64,000 nucleotides of DNA from assembly GCF_019343455.1 (NCBI RefSeq), contig NZ_CP049362.1, positions 3,162,001-3,226,000 on the forward strand, in the 5' to 3' direction. The translations under genes were made by a program, and so were the position numbers. Source of the stretch: Alcaligenes ammonioxydans. Its GTDB lineage: Bacteria; Pseudomonadota; Gammaproteobacteria; Burkholderiales; Burkholderiaceae_B. Positions 41,173 to 50,662 of this stretch are shown piece by piece. Within the stretch, counting starts at the first letter, position 1. Each line of letters begins with the position of its first letter. The notes under the pieces were generated by a model, which saw only the letters and a program-made list of their open reading frames with translations, did not search any database and was not told the origin of the DNA.

Positions 41173-42063
41173 TCACTTGGCAGGTTCGGCCAGTTCTTCG
41201 AGCAAGAAGTCGATAAAACTGCGCACTTTAGGCGTCAAATAGCGCCGGCTGGCATAGACTGCATGCAGTTGTTGCAGCTCTTCACGGTAATCGGGCAAGA
41301 GACGAACCAGGCGACCGGACTCCAGGTCGTCCATCACCAGCCATTGCGGCAAGTAAGCCAAACCTGCCCCACCCAAAGCGCAGTAATAGGTCAGATTCGT
41401 ATTGTCAGAACGCATAAAAGGATTCAGACGTAAGGACTCCGGCCCGTCCGGCCCCAAAAACTCGAAACTGGGCTGCTGCAAGTAACTGGGACTGATGGCA
41501 GGCAAACGCATCACGTCCGCGCAGTTACGGGGCATGCCGTATCGGGCCACAAACGCAGGGCTGGCCACTAGATGAAAAGGGGTGGGACAAATCAGGCGGG
41601 CGATCTGATGGGGGGCCGGTTCGCGCATGACGCGCAAGGCCAGGTCAAATCCTTCCGCCACCAGATCCACCTTGTGATTGCTCAAGCTCAGCTCCAGCGT
41701 CACCTCAGGAAAGCGTGTTTGGTAATCCTGTAGCAATTGCGCCACTTTGCGGTTTGCAAACCACACTGGGGCAGTCAGCCGCAGCACTCCTTGCGGCTGA
41801 TGCGCGGAGCCCGACAAGGCTTGTTGCCCGCGCTCCAGCGTGTCCAGTGCCTGCAAACAATAATCGAAGTAAGTCTGCCCCAGCTCGGTCAGACTCAAAC
41901 GACGACTACTGCGATGAAGCAGCCGGGCGCCCAACTGTTTTTCCAGGTTGGCCAGGTGCTTGCTAACCATCGGCGCTGACATGCCCAGACGCTGAGCCGC
42001 TGCCGCAAAACTGCCCGCGGCGACGATTTCACGAAACACCCGCAGGCTCTGAATAGTATCCAT
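41173..42063 (-). CDS. LysR family transcriptional regulator
   Basis: The 296-residue protein has an N-terminal winged HTH ([42 protein letters not shown] within about residues 14-57) and a periplasmic-binding-protein-like effector domain (from about 90). It resembles the CrgA/DmlR-like branch of short LysR proteins. It diverges from doxX with 202 bp between them, so it may control the doxX-dioxygenase pair; the ligand is unknown. Confidence 0.88.
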   Translation of the reverse strand: MDTIQSLRVFREIVAAGSFAAAAQRLGMSAPMVSKHLANLEKQLGARLLHRSSRRLSLTELGQTYFDYCLQALDTLERGQQALSGSAHQPQGVLRLTAPVWFANRKVAQLLQDYQTRFPEVTLELSLSNHKVDLVAEGFDLALRVMREPAPHQIARLICPTPFHLVASPAFVARYGMPRNCADVMRLPAISPSYLQQPSFEFLGPDGPESLRLNPFMRSDNTNLTYYCALGGAGLAYLPQWLVMDDLESGRLVRLLPDYREELQQLHAVYASRRYLTPKVRSFIDFLLEELAEPAK

Positions 42064-42265
42064 GCTTTCCTAATAAGAAAGTATCTAATGAAAATAGGGC
42101 TGTTTATTTCCTGATAGTAATTGATTAAGCTTGAACGAGCGCTAACCCGATGCCTGTCTGGGCCTTGAATGGGCGGGACCAGCTTCAGGCTGAGATCGAA
42201 TCTCAGGCACTCCCCGGGCCAGGTGCTTTTTTTACCGCTACCGTCAACTTTCCAAAGGAAAACAC

Positions 42266-42667
42266 ATGAACGCCCTTACTTCCAGCTGGACTCCTCGCAT
42301 CCTTAGCCTGCTGCGCATCGTCACAGGCTATTTACTGCTGACACACGGTACTGCCAAGATCTTGGGCGTCCCCCAAGTGGATATGTTTGCCAACCTGCAA
42401 ATCGCCTCTCTGTATGGCGTGGCAGGCATCCTGGAGCTGATTCTGGGCGGCTTGCTGGTGCTTGGGCTGTTTTCCCGCTTTGCAGCCTTTGTCGCATCCG
42501 GCCTGTGCGCGTTTGCTTACTTCATTGGTCACGCCAGCGCCAGCACCTTTGCCACTCCAATCCTGAACGGCGGTGAAGCAGCGGTTCTGTTCTGCTTTGT
42601 CTTTCTGTATCTGGCCTTTGCCGGCCCAGGCCCCTGGAGCATCGACGCAGGTCGCAGCGCCGACTGA
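42266..42667 (+). CDS. DoxX family membrane protein
   Basis: The 133-residue protein has four predicted spans and the DoxX pattern RILSLLRIVTGYLLLTHGTAK, GVAGILELILGGLLVLGLF and a C-terminal NGGEAAVLFCFVFLYLAFAGPG. DoxX-like proteins are linked to oxidative stress or quinone use, but this one has no tested role. A good ribosome binding site (AAAGGAA) precedes the ATG. It is followed by a dioxygenase-like gene, a pairing common in proteobacteria, under a divergent LysR. Confidence 0.88.
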   Translation: MNALTSSWTPRILSLLRIVTGYLLLTHGTAKILGVPQVDMFANLQIASLYGVAGILELILGGLLVLGLFSRFAAFVASGLCAFAYFIGHASASTFATPILNGGEAAVLFCFVFLYLAFAGPGPWSIDAGRSAD

Positions 42668-42726
42668 TTACCCTAACCAAGCCCTTACCCCACCCTGCCC
42701 CTCCAGGGCAGGGGTCGGAGATCATC

Positions 42727-43527
42727 ATGACGATGCCTACCTATTTCATTTCGCACGGCGGCGGCCCTTGGCCCTGGATGCCCGAGGCGCAAACCATGTA
42801 CGCCCCACTGCGTGCTGCCTTGCAGGATATTCCGCGCCAATTGGGACGCAACCCAAAAGCGATCCTGATGGTCTCCGCGCACTGGGAGGCACAGCAGGAA
42901 AACCTGCTGGTTGCTGCCGCTCCCCAGCCCAGCATGGTGTACGACTACTACGGTTTTCCATCGCACACTTACGAGATTCACTATCCGGCACCGGGCGATC
43001 CGGCGTTGGCTCAGCAAGTCTGTAATTTGCTTGAGGCCGCTGGCCTGCCCACCCGCCTGGACAGGGAGCGTGGCTTTGACCACGGCGCTTTCGTACCCGC
43101 GTATATCATCTACCCGCAAGCCAAAGTGCCGATGGTGCAACTGTCCATTCACGCCAACTACGACCCGGCCCTGCACTACGCCATGGGCGAAGCCCTGGCT
43201 GCTTTGCGGGACGAAGATGTGCTGATTATCGGCAGCGGCCTGAGCTATCACAACCTGCGCAATATGGGACCAGGCGGGGTCGAACCGTCCGCCCGGTTTG
43301 ATGCCTGGCTGGACCAGAGCCTGAGCCTGCGTGACCCCGCTGCCCGCCGTCAAGCTTTGATGGACTGGGAGCAGGCGCCTGCAGCCCGTATTGCCCACCC
43401 GCGTGAGGATCATCTGGTGCCGCTCATGGTCGCCGTCGGTGCGGCTCAAGGGGATGCGGCTTACCGCTTTCACCATGAGACCCAGGCTTTTGGCGGGCTG
43501 ACTGTATCCAGCTACCGTTTCGGCTGA
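42727..43527 (+). CDS. Class III extradiol dioxygenase family protein (4,5-DOPA dioxygenase-like, YgiD)
   Basis: The 266-residue protein belongs to the LigB/YgiD superfamily, which uses a metal bound by histidines: FISHGGGPWPW near the N-terminus, SAHWEAQ, RGFDHGAFVP and HPREDHLVPLMVAVGAA near the C-terminus. YgiD-type enzymes can cleave catechols such as L-DOPA; the natural substrate here is not known. It is co-oriented with doxX 59 bp upstream, with GGAG before its ATG. Confidence 0.88.
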   Translation: MTMPTYFISHGGGPWPWMPEAQTMYAPLRAALQDIPRQLGRNPKAILMVSAHWEAQQENLLVAAAPQPSMVYDYYGFPSHTYEIHYPAPGDPALAQQVCNLLEAAGLPTRLDRERGFDHGAFVPAYIIYPQAKVPMVQLSIHANYDPALHYAMGEALAALRDEDVLIIGSGLSYHNLRNMGPGGVEPSARFDAWLDQSLSLRDPAARRQALMDWEQAPAARIAHPREDHLVPLMVAVGAAQGDAAYRFHHETQAFGGLTVSSYRFG

Positions 43528-43608
43528 ACCCGGTAACAAGCTCTGACGGCCACTGACATGCTGACAGTTTACGGGTTAAAGTGCTGACGCTATAAGGAGA
43601 ATTGCCAC

Positions 43609-44403
43609 GTGTTACGCGTCACCTCGTTAAACGTCAACGGTATTCGGGCTGCTTTTCGTAAAGGGCTGCCCGCCTGGCTGCAAGCCCAGAAACCCCATAT
43701 TGTCTGCATGCAGGAAATCAAGATCAGCGAACCGGATCTGACACCCGATCTGACCCATCCCGGGCAGTATCACGGACACTTTCACCATGCCCAGAAAAAA
43801 GGTTACAGCGGCGTCGGTCTGTATTTGAGCCACCAAGCAGAAGCCGTGGCCCAGGGCATGGCCTGCGACGAGTTTGATGCCGAAGGCCGTATCATCCGCG
43901 CCGACTGGAACACGCTCAGCGTCATCAGCGCCTATCTGCCCTCAGGCTCATCGGGCGATGAGCGCCAAACGGCCAAGTACCGCTTTCTGGATCATTTTGA
44001 ACAGTGGATAGCGGGCCTGATGCAAGAGCACCGCGAAACAGGCCGTGAGTTCATTATTTGTGGTGACTGGAATATCGCGCACCACGAAGCCGATTTGAAA
44101 AACTGGAAAGGCAATCTGAAAAACAGCGGTTTTCTGCCTGAAGAGCGCGCTTGGATGAGCAAAGTGCTGGGCGAGCTTGCCTGGGTGGATGTTTATCGCA
44201 GCCTGCACCCCGATACCACGGACGAATGCTACACCTGGTGGAGCAATCGTGGTCAGGCCTGGGCCAAAAACGTAGGGTGGCGCATTGATTATCAAATTGC
44301 CACCCCAGGTATTGCCGCCAAGGCGCGCAGTGCAACGATCTATAAAGAAGAACGTTTCAGCGACCACGCCCCCCTGACGATCGATTACGACTGGAGCTTG
44401 TAA
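43609..44403 (+). CDS. xth: Exodeoxyribonuclease III
   Basis: This 264-residue AP endonuclease/3'-exonuclease repairs abasic and oxidised DNA. Motifs of the ExoIII/APE family are LNVNGIRAAFRKGL, MQEIKI with the metal-binding Glu, CGDWNIAHHEADLKN, and the C-terminal DYQIATPG and SDHAPLTIDYD. The start is GTG 43609, preceded by AAGGAG. It most resembles the ExoIII branch common in betaproteobacteria. Confidence 0.94.
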   Translation: MLRVTSLNVNGIRAAFRKGLPAWLQAQKPHIVCMQEIKISEPDLTPDLTHPGQYHGHFHHAQKKGYSGVGLYLSHQAEAVAQGMACDEFDAEGRIIRADWNTLSVISAYLPSGSSGDERQTAKYRFLDHFEQWIAGLMQEHRETGREFIICGDWNIAHHEADLKNWKGNLKNSGFLPEERAWMSKVLGELAWVDVYRSLHPDTTDECYTWWSNRGQAWAKNVGWRIDYQIATPGIAAKARSATIYKEERFSDHAPLTIDYDWSL

Positions 44404-44426
44404 ATGCCCCAGACAAGGCCGATGCC

Positions 44427-44756
44427 CTAACTGGCTTTTTCAATCATGTAGCGCACCACACTGCGCAATTGTTCATCAGTGGCTTTAGGAGCCGCACCGC
44501 GGGGGGGCATGGCGCCCTTGCCATTGATGACCACCTCCATCAAGGCGTCTTCACCTTTGGCGATCAAGGGCTCCCAACGAGCCTTGTCACCCAGACGGGG
44601 GGCATTGGCCATACCGGATGCGTGACAGACCATACACGAGGACTTGTACAGTTTCAGAGCCTCGTCGGAGTCGGCGTGGGCTGCAGGCGCGGCAGCCAGC
44701 AAAAGCAAAGCGGCCATGGCGGAGTACATCATGGTGGCGGGGCTATCGGTTCTCAT
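44427..44756 (-). CDS. Cytochrome c5-like periplasmic electron carrier
   Basis: The 109-residue precursor has a signal peptide ending near AHADSDEA and a single haem motif CMVCH (about residues 41-45), with GAMPPRG providing the likely Met ligand. It belongs to the cytochrome c5/CycA-type class of about 80 mature residues. Its position directly next to nirK on the same strand makes it a likely electron donor to the nitrite reductase, an inference from context. Confidence 0.88.
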   Translation of the reverse strand: MRTDSPATMMYSAMAALLLLAAAPAAHADSDEALKLYKSSCMVCHASGMANAPRLGDKARWEPLIAKGEDALMEVVINGKGAMPPRGAAPKATDEQLRSVVRYMIEKAS

Positions 44757-44954
44757 GGGTTTACCCTTTAAACAGTCGGCATGAACGCATGCCCGGCTGA
44801 TACGTCGTGTTTTGAACAGGGTAGCTTCGGCCCTTGGCCTGCCACCCTGCTGCCTGCTTGATTACTGCACTAGCTGTTGACTACCAAAAATCCCGAGCGA
44901 AATTGCTTTGTACACCAGAATCTCAATTCCGCACATCGGGCCCGCCTGCCTGTC

Positions 44955-46100
44955 TTAGGCTTTGATCGGGCCAGGAGGGCTGACTTGCTTCATCAAGTCA
45001 TCGTTCCACTCGCCTTCGACCAGCACGTGACCGGCTGCGCCCAGCTCCATCGCCTCGATCAGGTTGTGGTTCACATAGGCGTACACACCGGGCTGCTTGA
45101 AGGTGTAGAGTGCCACACCAGCAGAACCACCACGAATGAACCAGGTCTCCAGGTTCTTGGCAGGTGGGTCATCAAACTTGCCCAACTCCCAGACCCAGTC
45201 GCCGTGACCGCCAATCAGGTGAGGACGGGTGTCGCGGTTGGCTTGCGAGTGGATGAACAGCACGGTTTCACCGACCTTGGCTTTCATGGCGCCGTCGCCC
45301 ATCAGGGCCCCCACCTTGCCGTTGAACACCACATGGCTGGGAATCAGGCCGCGCATGGTTTCCAGCGTATCGCCGTAGCTTTCAGCCGAGGAACCATATT
45401 TTTTGAAATTGCCCTTTTCGTCGCGGGGAATGTAGAGGTCAAATTCACCAATCGTGTAAACACGGTCGTAATGCAAGGCGTTGCCTGCCGGGTCCTTCAA
45501 GCCGTCGCGTGGCAATACCATGACCGTGCCATGCATGCCCTGGACCACGTGCCAGGCTACCGAGCCCTCGGGAGCGCAGTGGTACACAAAGGTACCGGTG
45601 CGATCCGCCTTGAAGCGCAAGGTGGCTTGTTCGCCAGGGTTCACGTTGGTCAGCTTGGCACCGCCCAGCGCACCAGTCGAGGCGTGAAAGTCGATGTTGT
45701 GCGGCATGGTGTTGGTGGCCGGATTCACCAGCGTGAGTTCCAGGTAGTCGCCTTCATGAACCACCATGGTAGGACCGGGCATGGAGTCATCGAACATCAT
45801 GGCGTGCATGGTGGTCCCATCCCGATCGACCTCGATCTCGCGCTCGGAAATGGTCATGCGAAATTCCACGACACGTGGCTCGGGGCCGACTTTTTGCTCG
45901 TGCTTGTGGACCATGGGAGGCGCAACCAGATCCACCTTGACCCGTTCCAGCTTGGCGATCTGATCTTCCGTACGCGCTGCCAGCCAAGGCGCATTCTTTT
46001 TGGGGGCGGCTGTTTCGCGGGCTTGTACTTGCGCCGCCAACAAAGTGGTTCCTGCGGCGACACCTAGGCCAGCACTTTTCAAGAAATGACGACGTTCCAT
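44955..46100 (-). CDS. nirK: Copper-containing nitrite reductase NirK
   Basis: NirK reduces nitrite to nitric oxide in the periplasm. The 381-residue precursor starts with a Tat-type signal (ERRHFLK). Copper ligands are in place: type 1 site His134, Cys175, His184 and Met189 (in [22 protein letters not shown]) and type 2 site His139, His174 and the His in [10 protein letters not shown]. Asp137 and the HLIGGHGD histidine complete the active site. The sequence follows class I NirK of Alcaligenes and Achromobacter closely. No clear Fnr box was seen upstream. Confidence 0.97.
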   Translation of the reverse strand: MERRHFLKSAGLGVAAGTTLLAAQVQARETAAPKKNAPWLAARTEDQIAKLERVKVDLVAPPMVHKHEQKVGPEPRVVEFRMTISEREIEVDRDGTTMHAMMFDDSMPGPTMVVHEGDYLELTLVNPATNTMPHNIDFHASTGALGGAKLTNVNPGEQATLRFKADRTGTFVYHCAPEGSVAWHVVQGMHGTVMVLPRDGLKDPAGNALHYDRVYTIGEFDLYIPRDEKGNFKKYGSSAESYGDTLETMRGLIPSHVVFNGKVGALMGDGAMKAKVGETVLFIHSQANRDTRPHLIGGHGDWVWELGKFDDPPAKNLETWFIRGGSAGVALYTFKQPGVYAYVNHNLIEAMELGAAGHVLVEGEWNDDLMKQVSPPGPIKA

Positions 46101-46228
46101 ACTACCTCCGGTTTGATCCAGGCGTAATGCCTGCTGATTAAATGTTTTTCAGATCTAACAGTTACTGAATGTATTGGACCGCAAACAGACTTCGCACTCT
46201 TTGCTGCAGCGCAAGCATCTCGTAGAAG

Positions 46229-46262
46229 CAACAAAAAAACCGCCCGAAGGCGGTTTTTTTCT
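46229..46262. terminator. Bidirectional terminator between norB and nirK
   Basis: AAAAAAACCGCC, loop CGAA and GGCGGTTTTTTT form a perfect stem. On the minus strand it ends norB transcription, so nirK needs its own promoter in 46101-46228. Confidence 0.9.
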
Positions 46263-46306
46263 TAGACGGAATCTCACAGAAGAACAGAGTCCATCCTGGC
46301 AAAGGA

Positions 46307-48589
46307 TCAGGATGCCTTTACTGCGCCTGCAGCATGCGCTGCGGCACTGCGACGGCCAGCCATGATACGTACCAGAACTTGCTGGAATACGAGCAGAGCA
46401 CCGGCAATGAACACAACGTCACCCAAGGTGCGCCACCAGCGCAGGGACTGCAAAATCGGCTGCTGCATGAACGCTTCGCTACGTGCGTACCACATGCCCT
46501 CGGAGATGCTGGCCCAGGCCTGGATAATCCCGGCAGGCAGCAAGCTTACGAACATCATCAGAACCAGCCCCCCGTTCAATGTCCAGAACCCCCAACTCAT
46601 CAGACGATCGTTGTAGCGAACCTCTGGCGAGATATAGCGCACCACCAGCAGAACAAAGCCCAGCGACAGGAAACCATACACCCCGAACAAGGCAGCGTGG
46701 GCATGCAACGGTGTGGTGTTCAGACCCTGGATGTAGTAGAGCGAGATCGGCGGATTGATCAGGAAGCCAAATACACCGGCACCGAGCATGTTCCAAAATG
46801 CCACGGCCACAAAGAACATGACGGGCCAACGCAGATCGTTCATCCAGCTTGCCTGCTTTTGCATCTTCCAGTTGTGGAAGGCCTCATAACCCAGCATGAT
46901 CAAAGGCACCACTTCCAACGCGCTAAAGGATGCGCCAATCGCCATAATAGGCGTGGTCGTGCCGGAGAAATACAGGTGATGCAAGGTTCCGGGCACACCG
47001 CCTACCAGAAACAAGGATGCAGCAGCCAGTCCGGCAATCGTGGCGCTACGTTTGGAGACCAGGCCCAGGGTCAAGAAGATAAAGCCCATGGCAACGGTGG
47101 CAAAGACTTCAAAGAAACCCTCTACCCACAGGTGAACCACCCACCAGCGCCAGTATTCCATGATGGTGATGTTGGTATGTTCACCGTAGAACAGGCCCGT
47201 ACCGTAAAAGAGGCCAATTGCCACGGTGGAAATGGTCAAGAGCACCAGCAGATGATTGTCGCCCTTGTCACGGCGCAGCGCTGGCCACATGCCACGCAAC
47301 ATCAGCAAGAGCCAGAAAGCCAGACCGATGAACTTGATGATTTGCCAGAAACGACCCAGGTCCAGGTACTCGTAGCCCTGGTGGCCGAACCAGAAGTTCA
47401 GTTCAGGAGGCAGGATATTCTTGATGGCAAGGAAGTTGCCGGCAAACGAGCCAATGAAAAGCACGACCAGGGCACCGAACAGCACATCTACGCCCAGGCG
47501 TTGATACTTGGGGTCCTCGCCACCGTTAATCAACGGCACCAGAAACAGACCGGCGGTTAAAAAGCCGCTGGCAATCCACAGCAGCGCAGCTTGAATATGC
47601 CAGGTGCGGGTCAAGGAGTAAGGGAACCACTGCGATACGTCTATGCCGTAAAACATCTGGCCTTCAACGGTGTAGTGTGCGGTAAACCCACCTAGAAACA
47701 CCTGAATGACAAACAGGGCGACGGTCAAAAAGGCGTATTTTTTCAGCGCACGCTGCGAAGGCGTCAGACGAAACGCCAGCACCGGGTCTGTCGCGGGTGC
47801 AACCGGCGCGGCCTCCTCTTTGTGGGTGAAGGCCCAGATCCAGACCAGCAGGCCGATGCCGGCCAGCAGTAAAACAATACTGACAATGGACCAGACGATA
47901 TTGGCCGTGGATGGATGGTTGTCCACCAAGGGCTCGTGCGGCCAGTTATTGGTATAGCTGACGGTCGTGCCGGGACGCTCGGTAACCGTCGCCCAGGACA
48001 GCCAGAAGAAAAAGCGGGTCATGTCCTGACGGCGCTGCAGCTCCGGCAAGGTGTTGTCCTTCATGGCAAAGCTTTCACGACTGGACTTGAGCTCAGGGGC
48101 GTCGCCAAACAGATCAATATAGTACTGAGCCGTCGTGTCGATGGCCTTGGCACGCCGCTCGCTGATCTGCAGCACACCCGTGGCCTCATCAATGCGGTTG
48201 GGACGATATTCGTCCTGCAATTCCTGACGCAAGGTAGCCTGCTGACTGCTGGTGAGCTGGTCGTAATTGAGCGAATAGGTTTGCTGCGCGGCCAGATCCA
48301 GCCAGGCCAGCGCTTCGCGGTGCAACCAGTCTGCGCTCCAGTCCGGAGCCTGGTAGGCTCCGTGACCCCAGATTGATCCCAATTGCATTCCGCCCGTGCT
48401 CTGCCAGGCAGACTGGCCGCGATGTATCTGTTCCTGTGATGTAAATTCACGTCCATCCGGGGTAAGGACCTTGACGGGCATCGGAGGTGCTTGACGATAC
48501 ACCTCCACCCCAGTCCAACCGAGAATGGCAAAGGTCACCATGGTGACTGCCACCAGGGACCACCATAGTTTCTTGTAGCTACTACGCAT
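46307..48589 (-). CDS. norB: Quinol-dependent nitric oxide reductase (qNor)
   Basis: This 760-residue single-subunit enzyme reduces NO to N2O with electrons from quinol. The N-terminal ~220 residues form the NorC-like extension without haem c, and the rest is the 12-span haem-copper-oxidase-like core with FYGEHTNITIMEYWRWWVVHLWVEG (about 500-524), GTLHHLYFSG and HAHAALFGVYGF carrying haem and FeB ligands. A GGAGA ribosome site precedes ATG 48589. An unknown ORF overlaps its start by 8 bp, and a sigma-54/NorR promoter region lies upstream. Confidence 0.96.
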   Translation of the reverse strand: MRSSYKKLWWSLVAVTMVTFAILGWTGVEVYRQAPPMPVKVLTPDGREFTSQEQIHRGQSAWQSTGGMQLGSIWGHGAYQAPDWSADWLHREALAWLDLAAQQTYSLNYDQLTSSQQATLRQELQDEYRPNRIDEATGVLQISERRAKAIDTTAQYYIDLFGDAPELKSSRESFAMKDNTLPELQRRQDMTRFFFWLSWATVTERPGTTVSYTNNWPHEPLVDNHPSTANIVWSIVSIVLLLAGIGLLVWIWAFTHKEEAAPVAPATDPVLAFRLTPSQRALKKYAFLTVALFVIQVFLGGFTAHYTVEGQMFYGIDVSQWFPYSLTRTWHIQAALLWIASGFLTAGLFLVPLINGGEDPKYQRLGVDVLFGALVVLFIGSFAGNFLAIKNILPPELNFWFGHQGYEYLDLGRFWQIIKFIGLAFWLLLMLRGMWPALRRDKGDNHLLVLLTISTVAIGLFYGTGLFYGEHTNITIMEYWRWWVVHLWVEGFFEVFATVAMGFIFLTLGLVSKRSATIAGLAAASLFLVGGVPGTLHHLYFSGTTTPIMAIGASFSALEVVPLIMLGYEAFHNWKMQKQASWMNDLRWPVMFFVAVAFWNMLGAGVFGFLINPPISLYYIQGLNTTPLHAHAALFGVYGFLSLGFVLLVVRYISPEVRYNDRLMSWGFWTLNGGLVLMMFVSLLPAGIIQAWASISEGMWYARSEAFMQQPILQSLRWWRTLGDVVFIAGALLVFQQVLVRIMAGRRSAAAHAAGAVKAS

Positions 48590-48971
48590 GTTGTTCTCCG
48601 TCTCGCTGATGTGTCAAACGACCTGTTCTCCCCCGGTCCTGGCCGGACCTGGGCAGGGGGTCATAAGCGGAGTGGGCACTGCCCCATCGCGATGAGTGAC
48701 TGCCTGAAAAAGAATCCAGCCCGGTCTCCCGTTGCGCCATGGGCACTGCCGGGGTGCGGAACTGTTTAAGAAGACTGGCCACGGAGGCGCTGCCTGGCTG
48801 TTGCAAGCGAGCCAGAACGGCAGCATCTCCTACTGAATCCGGCGTCTCTAAGGACCCGCCAAGGAATCGATGTCTAAAAAAAACCGGCCTGTTTGCATCG
48901 TCCGGGCCGCCAAGCGGTGGACGAACCGGAGCACAAGCCGTGTAGCGATGTTCTGCTAAGTCGGGGGTCAT
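48582..48971 (-). CDS. Unknown ORF between the sigma-54 promoter and norB
   Basis: I do not recognise this 129-residue product. It is the first frame of the predicted NorR/sigma-54 transcript: ATG 48971 is preceded by AAGGA at a good distance, and its stop overlaps the norB start by 8 bp, so it could be translated and coupled to norB. The sequence is low in hydrophobic residues, rich in Arg, Pro, Ser and Gly, with no signal peptide, span or metal motif. It is not related to NorA (di-iron YtfE type), which holds this place in Ralstonia. It may be a real small protein or a translated leader. Confidence 0.45.
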   Translation of the reverse strand: MTPDLAEHRYTACAPVRPPLGGPDDANRPVFFRHRFLGGSLETPDSVGDAAVLARLQQPGSASVASLLKQFRTPAVPMAQRETGLDSFSGSHSSRWGSAHSAYDPLPRSGQDRGRTGRLTHQRDGEQHA

Positions 48972-49008
48972 GTCATCGTCCTTAAAAATGTATGACAAAA
49001 CACTTAAA

Positions 49009-49023
49009 GCAAAGACCGTGCCA
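49009..49023 (-). promoter_or_regulatory. Sigma-54 promoter for the norB transcript
   Basis: On the minus strand TGGCAC-N5-TTGC is a perfect -24/-12 element. It points toward norB and lies just downstream of the NorR sites, as expected for an enhancer-activated promoter. The transcript would start near 48998. Confidence 0.85.
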
Positions 49024-49031
49024 ACTTAAAA

Positions 49032-49045
49032 ACGATATGGATCAA
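49032..49045 (-). promoter_or_regulatory. Fnr/Dnr-like box
   Basis: TTGATCCATATCGT on the minus strand matches the TTGAT-N4-ATCAA consensus in 8 of 10 defined positions. It lies between the NorR sites and the sigma-54 promoter; a Dnr-like gene is downstream of norR. Confidence 0.4.
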
Positions 49046-49063
49046 TGGTTCGCTTCCAAACCA

Positions 49064-49119
49064 GGTATAAACTACCCTAAGAAAACCGGGTATTTTTCAC
49101 CATAAGGGTATTTTTCACC
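49064..49119. promoter_or_regulatory. Three NorR binding sites (GGT-N7-ACC)
   Basis: GGTATAAACTACC at 49064-49076, GGTATTTTTCACC at 49089-49101 and an identical copy at 49107-49119 all fit the GGT-N7-ACC core known for NorR of Ralstonia. The last ends one base before the norR ATG, so NorR probably also represses or tunes its own gene. Confidence 0.85.
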
Positions 49120-49120
49120 C

Positions 49121-50662
49121 ATGCTAGATCTCATGATTGCCGATTTGGCCACTGAAATTCCAGGGCCGCTACGCCTGCAGCGCATGGTTCATCTGCTGGC
49201 GCGACATTTCGGCTGTGATGCCGCCGGTTTGCTGAAGCTGGACGACACCGTATTGCGCATTGTGGCGGCCAGCGGTCTGGGTCATGACACCTTGGGCCGG
49301 CATTTTGTCATTGCCGATCATCCCCGGCTGACACGCATTTTGCATACCCCTGGCCTGACGCGCTTTGAGCCCAACTGCGGTCTGCCCGACCCCTACGATG
49401 GCCTGCTGGATGACAAGCTGGGTCAGCCGCTGCCGGTCCATGATTGCGTGGGAATCCCCCTGCAGATCCAAGGTGCGGCCTGGGGGATTCTGACCCTGGA
49501 TGCCTTGCGCCCCGGAACCTTTTCTGCCTCCACGCTGGTGGAACTAAAACACTGGTGCATGGTGCTGGAAAGCGCCATCCGCATCAGCGAACTGGAAGAG
49601 GAAAATCGCAGTCTGCGCATGCTCTCTACCCTGCCCCCTGATTATTTGTCGCGCCACAACTCGACTTCCATCATTGGCAACAGCAAGGCGCTTTTGGAGG
49701 TCATCCAGCTGCTGGACACGGTTGCCACCTCCGAACTGCCGGTTCTCTTGCTAGGCGAGACAGGCGTGGGCAAAGAGCTGTTTGCACAGCGCCTGCATCA
49801 ACGCTCGGCTCGCCACCACTCCCCCCTGATTTACGTGAACTGCGCCGCTCTGCCCGATTCGTTAGCGGAGAGCGAACTTTTCGGCCATGTCAAAGGCGCT
49901 TTCTCGGGGGCGCACGAACATCGCGCCGGACGCTTCGAGGCCGCGCAGGGCGGCACCCTGTTTCTGGACGAAATCGGAGAGTTGTCTTTGACGATTCAGG
50001 CCAAGTTGCTGCGTACGTTGCAAAATGGCGAAATCCAGCGCCTGGGGGCCGACCACCCCATTAAACTGAATGTGCGGCTTGTTGCGGCCACTAACCGGGA
50101 CCTGAGTCAGCAGATTGCACAAGGCGGTTTCCGGGCCGACCTGTACCACCGCCTGTCCGTTTTTCCCCTGACAATTCCGGCCTTGCGCGAACGCCATCAA
50201 GACATTCTGCTGCTGGCCGGTCATTTTCTGGAAATGAATCGCTCCCGACTGGGCTTGCGTGGCATTCGCCTCTCGCCCGACGCGGAAGCCGCTTTACTGG
50301 CTTATCATTGGCCAGGCAATGTTCGCGAATTGGAACATCTGATCAGCCGTGCCACCATCCGCCTGCTGGTCGATACGCCAGACCGTAACCAAATATTTAC
50401 GCTTAGCGCCGATAATCTCAATTTGTTACCTTCTACCCTGGAGCCTGTGGCAGCGGCCACGCAATCTCTGGGAGTGCCACACCCCTCCTTGCGTCAGTCC
50501 GTTGAACAATTGCAAGGACGCTTGATCCGGCAGGCTCTGCAGGACAACGACGGTAACTGGAGCCAGGCTGCCCGACAGCTTGGCATGGACCCCAGCAATC
50601 TGCATAAGCTGGCCAGCAAACTAGGGCTTAAAACCCGCTCAGAAAGCTTAAGTGATGACTGA
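49121..50662 (+). CDS. norR: Nitric-oxide-responsive sigma-54 activator NorR
   Basis: NorR senses NO by a mononuclear iron in its GAF domain and then activates sigma-54 promoters. The 513-residue protein has the GAF domain (1-165) with the iron-site pattern LPDPYDGL (Asp90, Tyr92, Asp93), Cys109 and Asp127; an AAA+ domain with Walker A GETGVGKE (212-219), GAFSGA (259-264, contacts sigma-54) and Walker B LFLDEIGE; and a C-terminal Fis-type HTH ([20 protein letters not shown]). It is divergent from norB and overlaps the next regulator gene. Confidence 0.95.
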   Translation: MLDLMIADLATEIPGPLRLQRMVHLLARHFGCDAAGLLKLDDTVLRIVAASGLGHDTLGRHFVIADHPRLTRILHTPGLTRFEPNCGLPDPYDGLLDDKLGQPLPVHDCVGIPLQIQGAAWGILTLDALRPGTFSASTLVELKHWCMVLESAIRISELEEENRSLRMLSTLPPDYLSRHNSTSIIGNSKALLEVIQLLDTVATSELPVLLLGETGVGKELFAQRLHQRSARHHSPLIYVNCAALPDSLAESELFGHVKGAFSGAHEHRAGRFEAAQGGTLFLDEIGELSLTIQAKLLRTLQNGEIQRLGADHPIKLNVRLVAATNRDLSQQIAQGGFRADLYHRLSVFPLTIPALRERHQDILLLAGHFLEMNRSRLGLRGIRLSPDAEAALLAYHWPGNVRELEHLISRATIRLLVDTPDRNQIFTLSADNLNLLPSTLEPVAAATQSLGVPHPSLRQSVEQLQGRLIRQALQDNDGNWSQAARQLGMDPSNLHKLASKLGLKTRSESLSDD

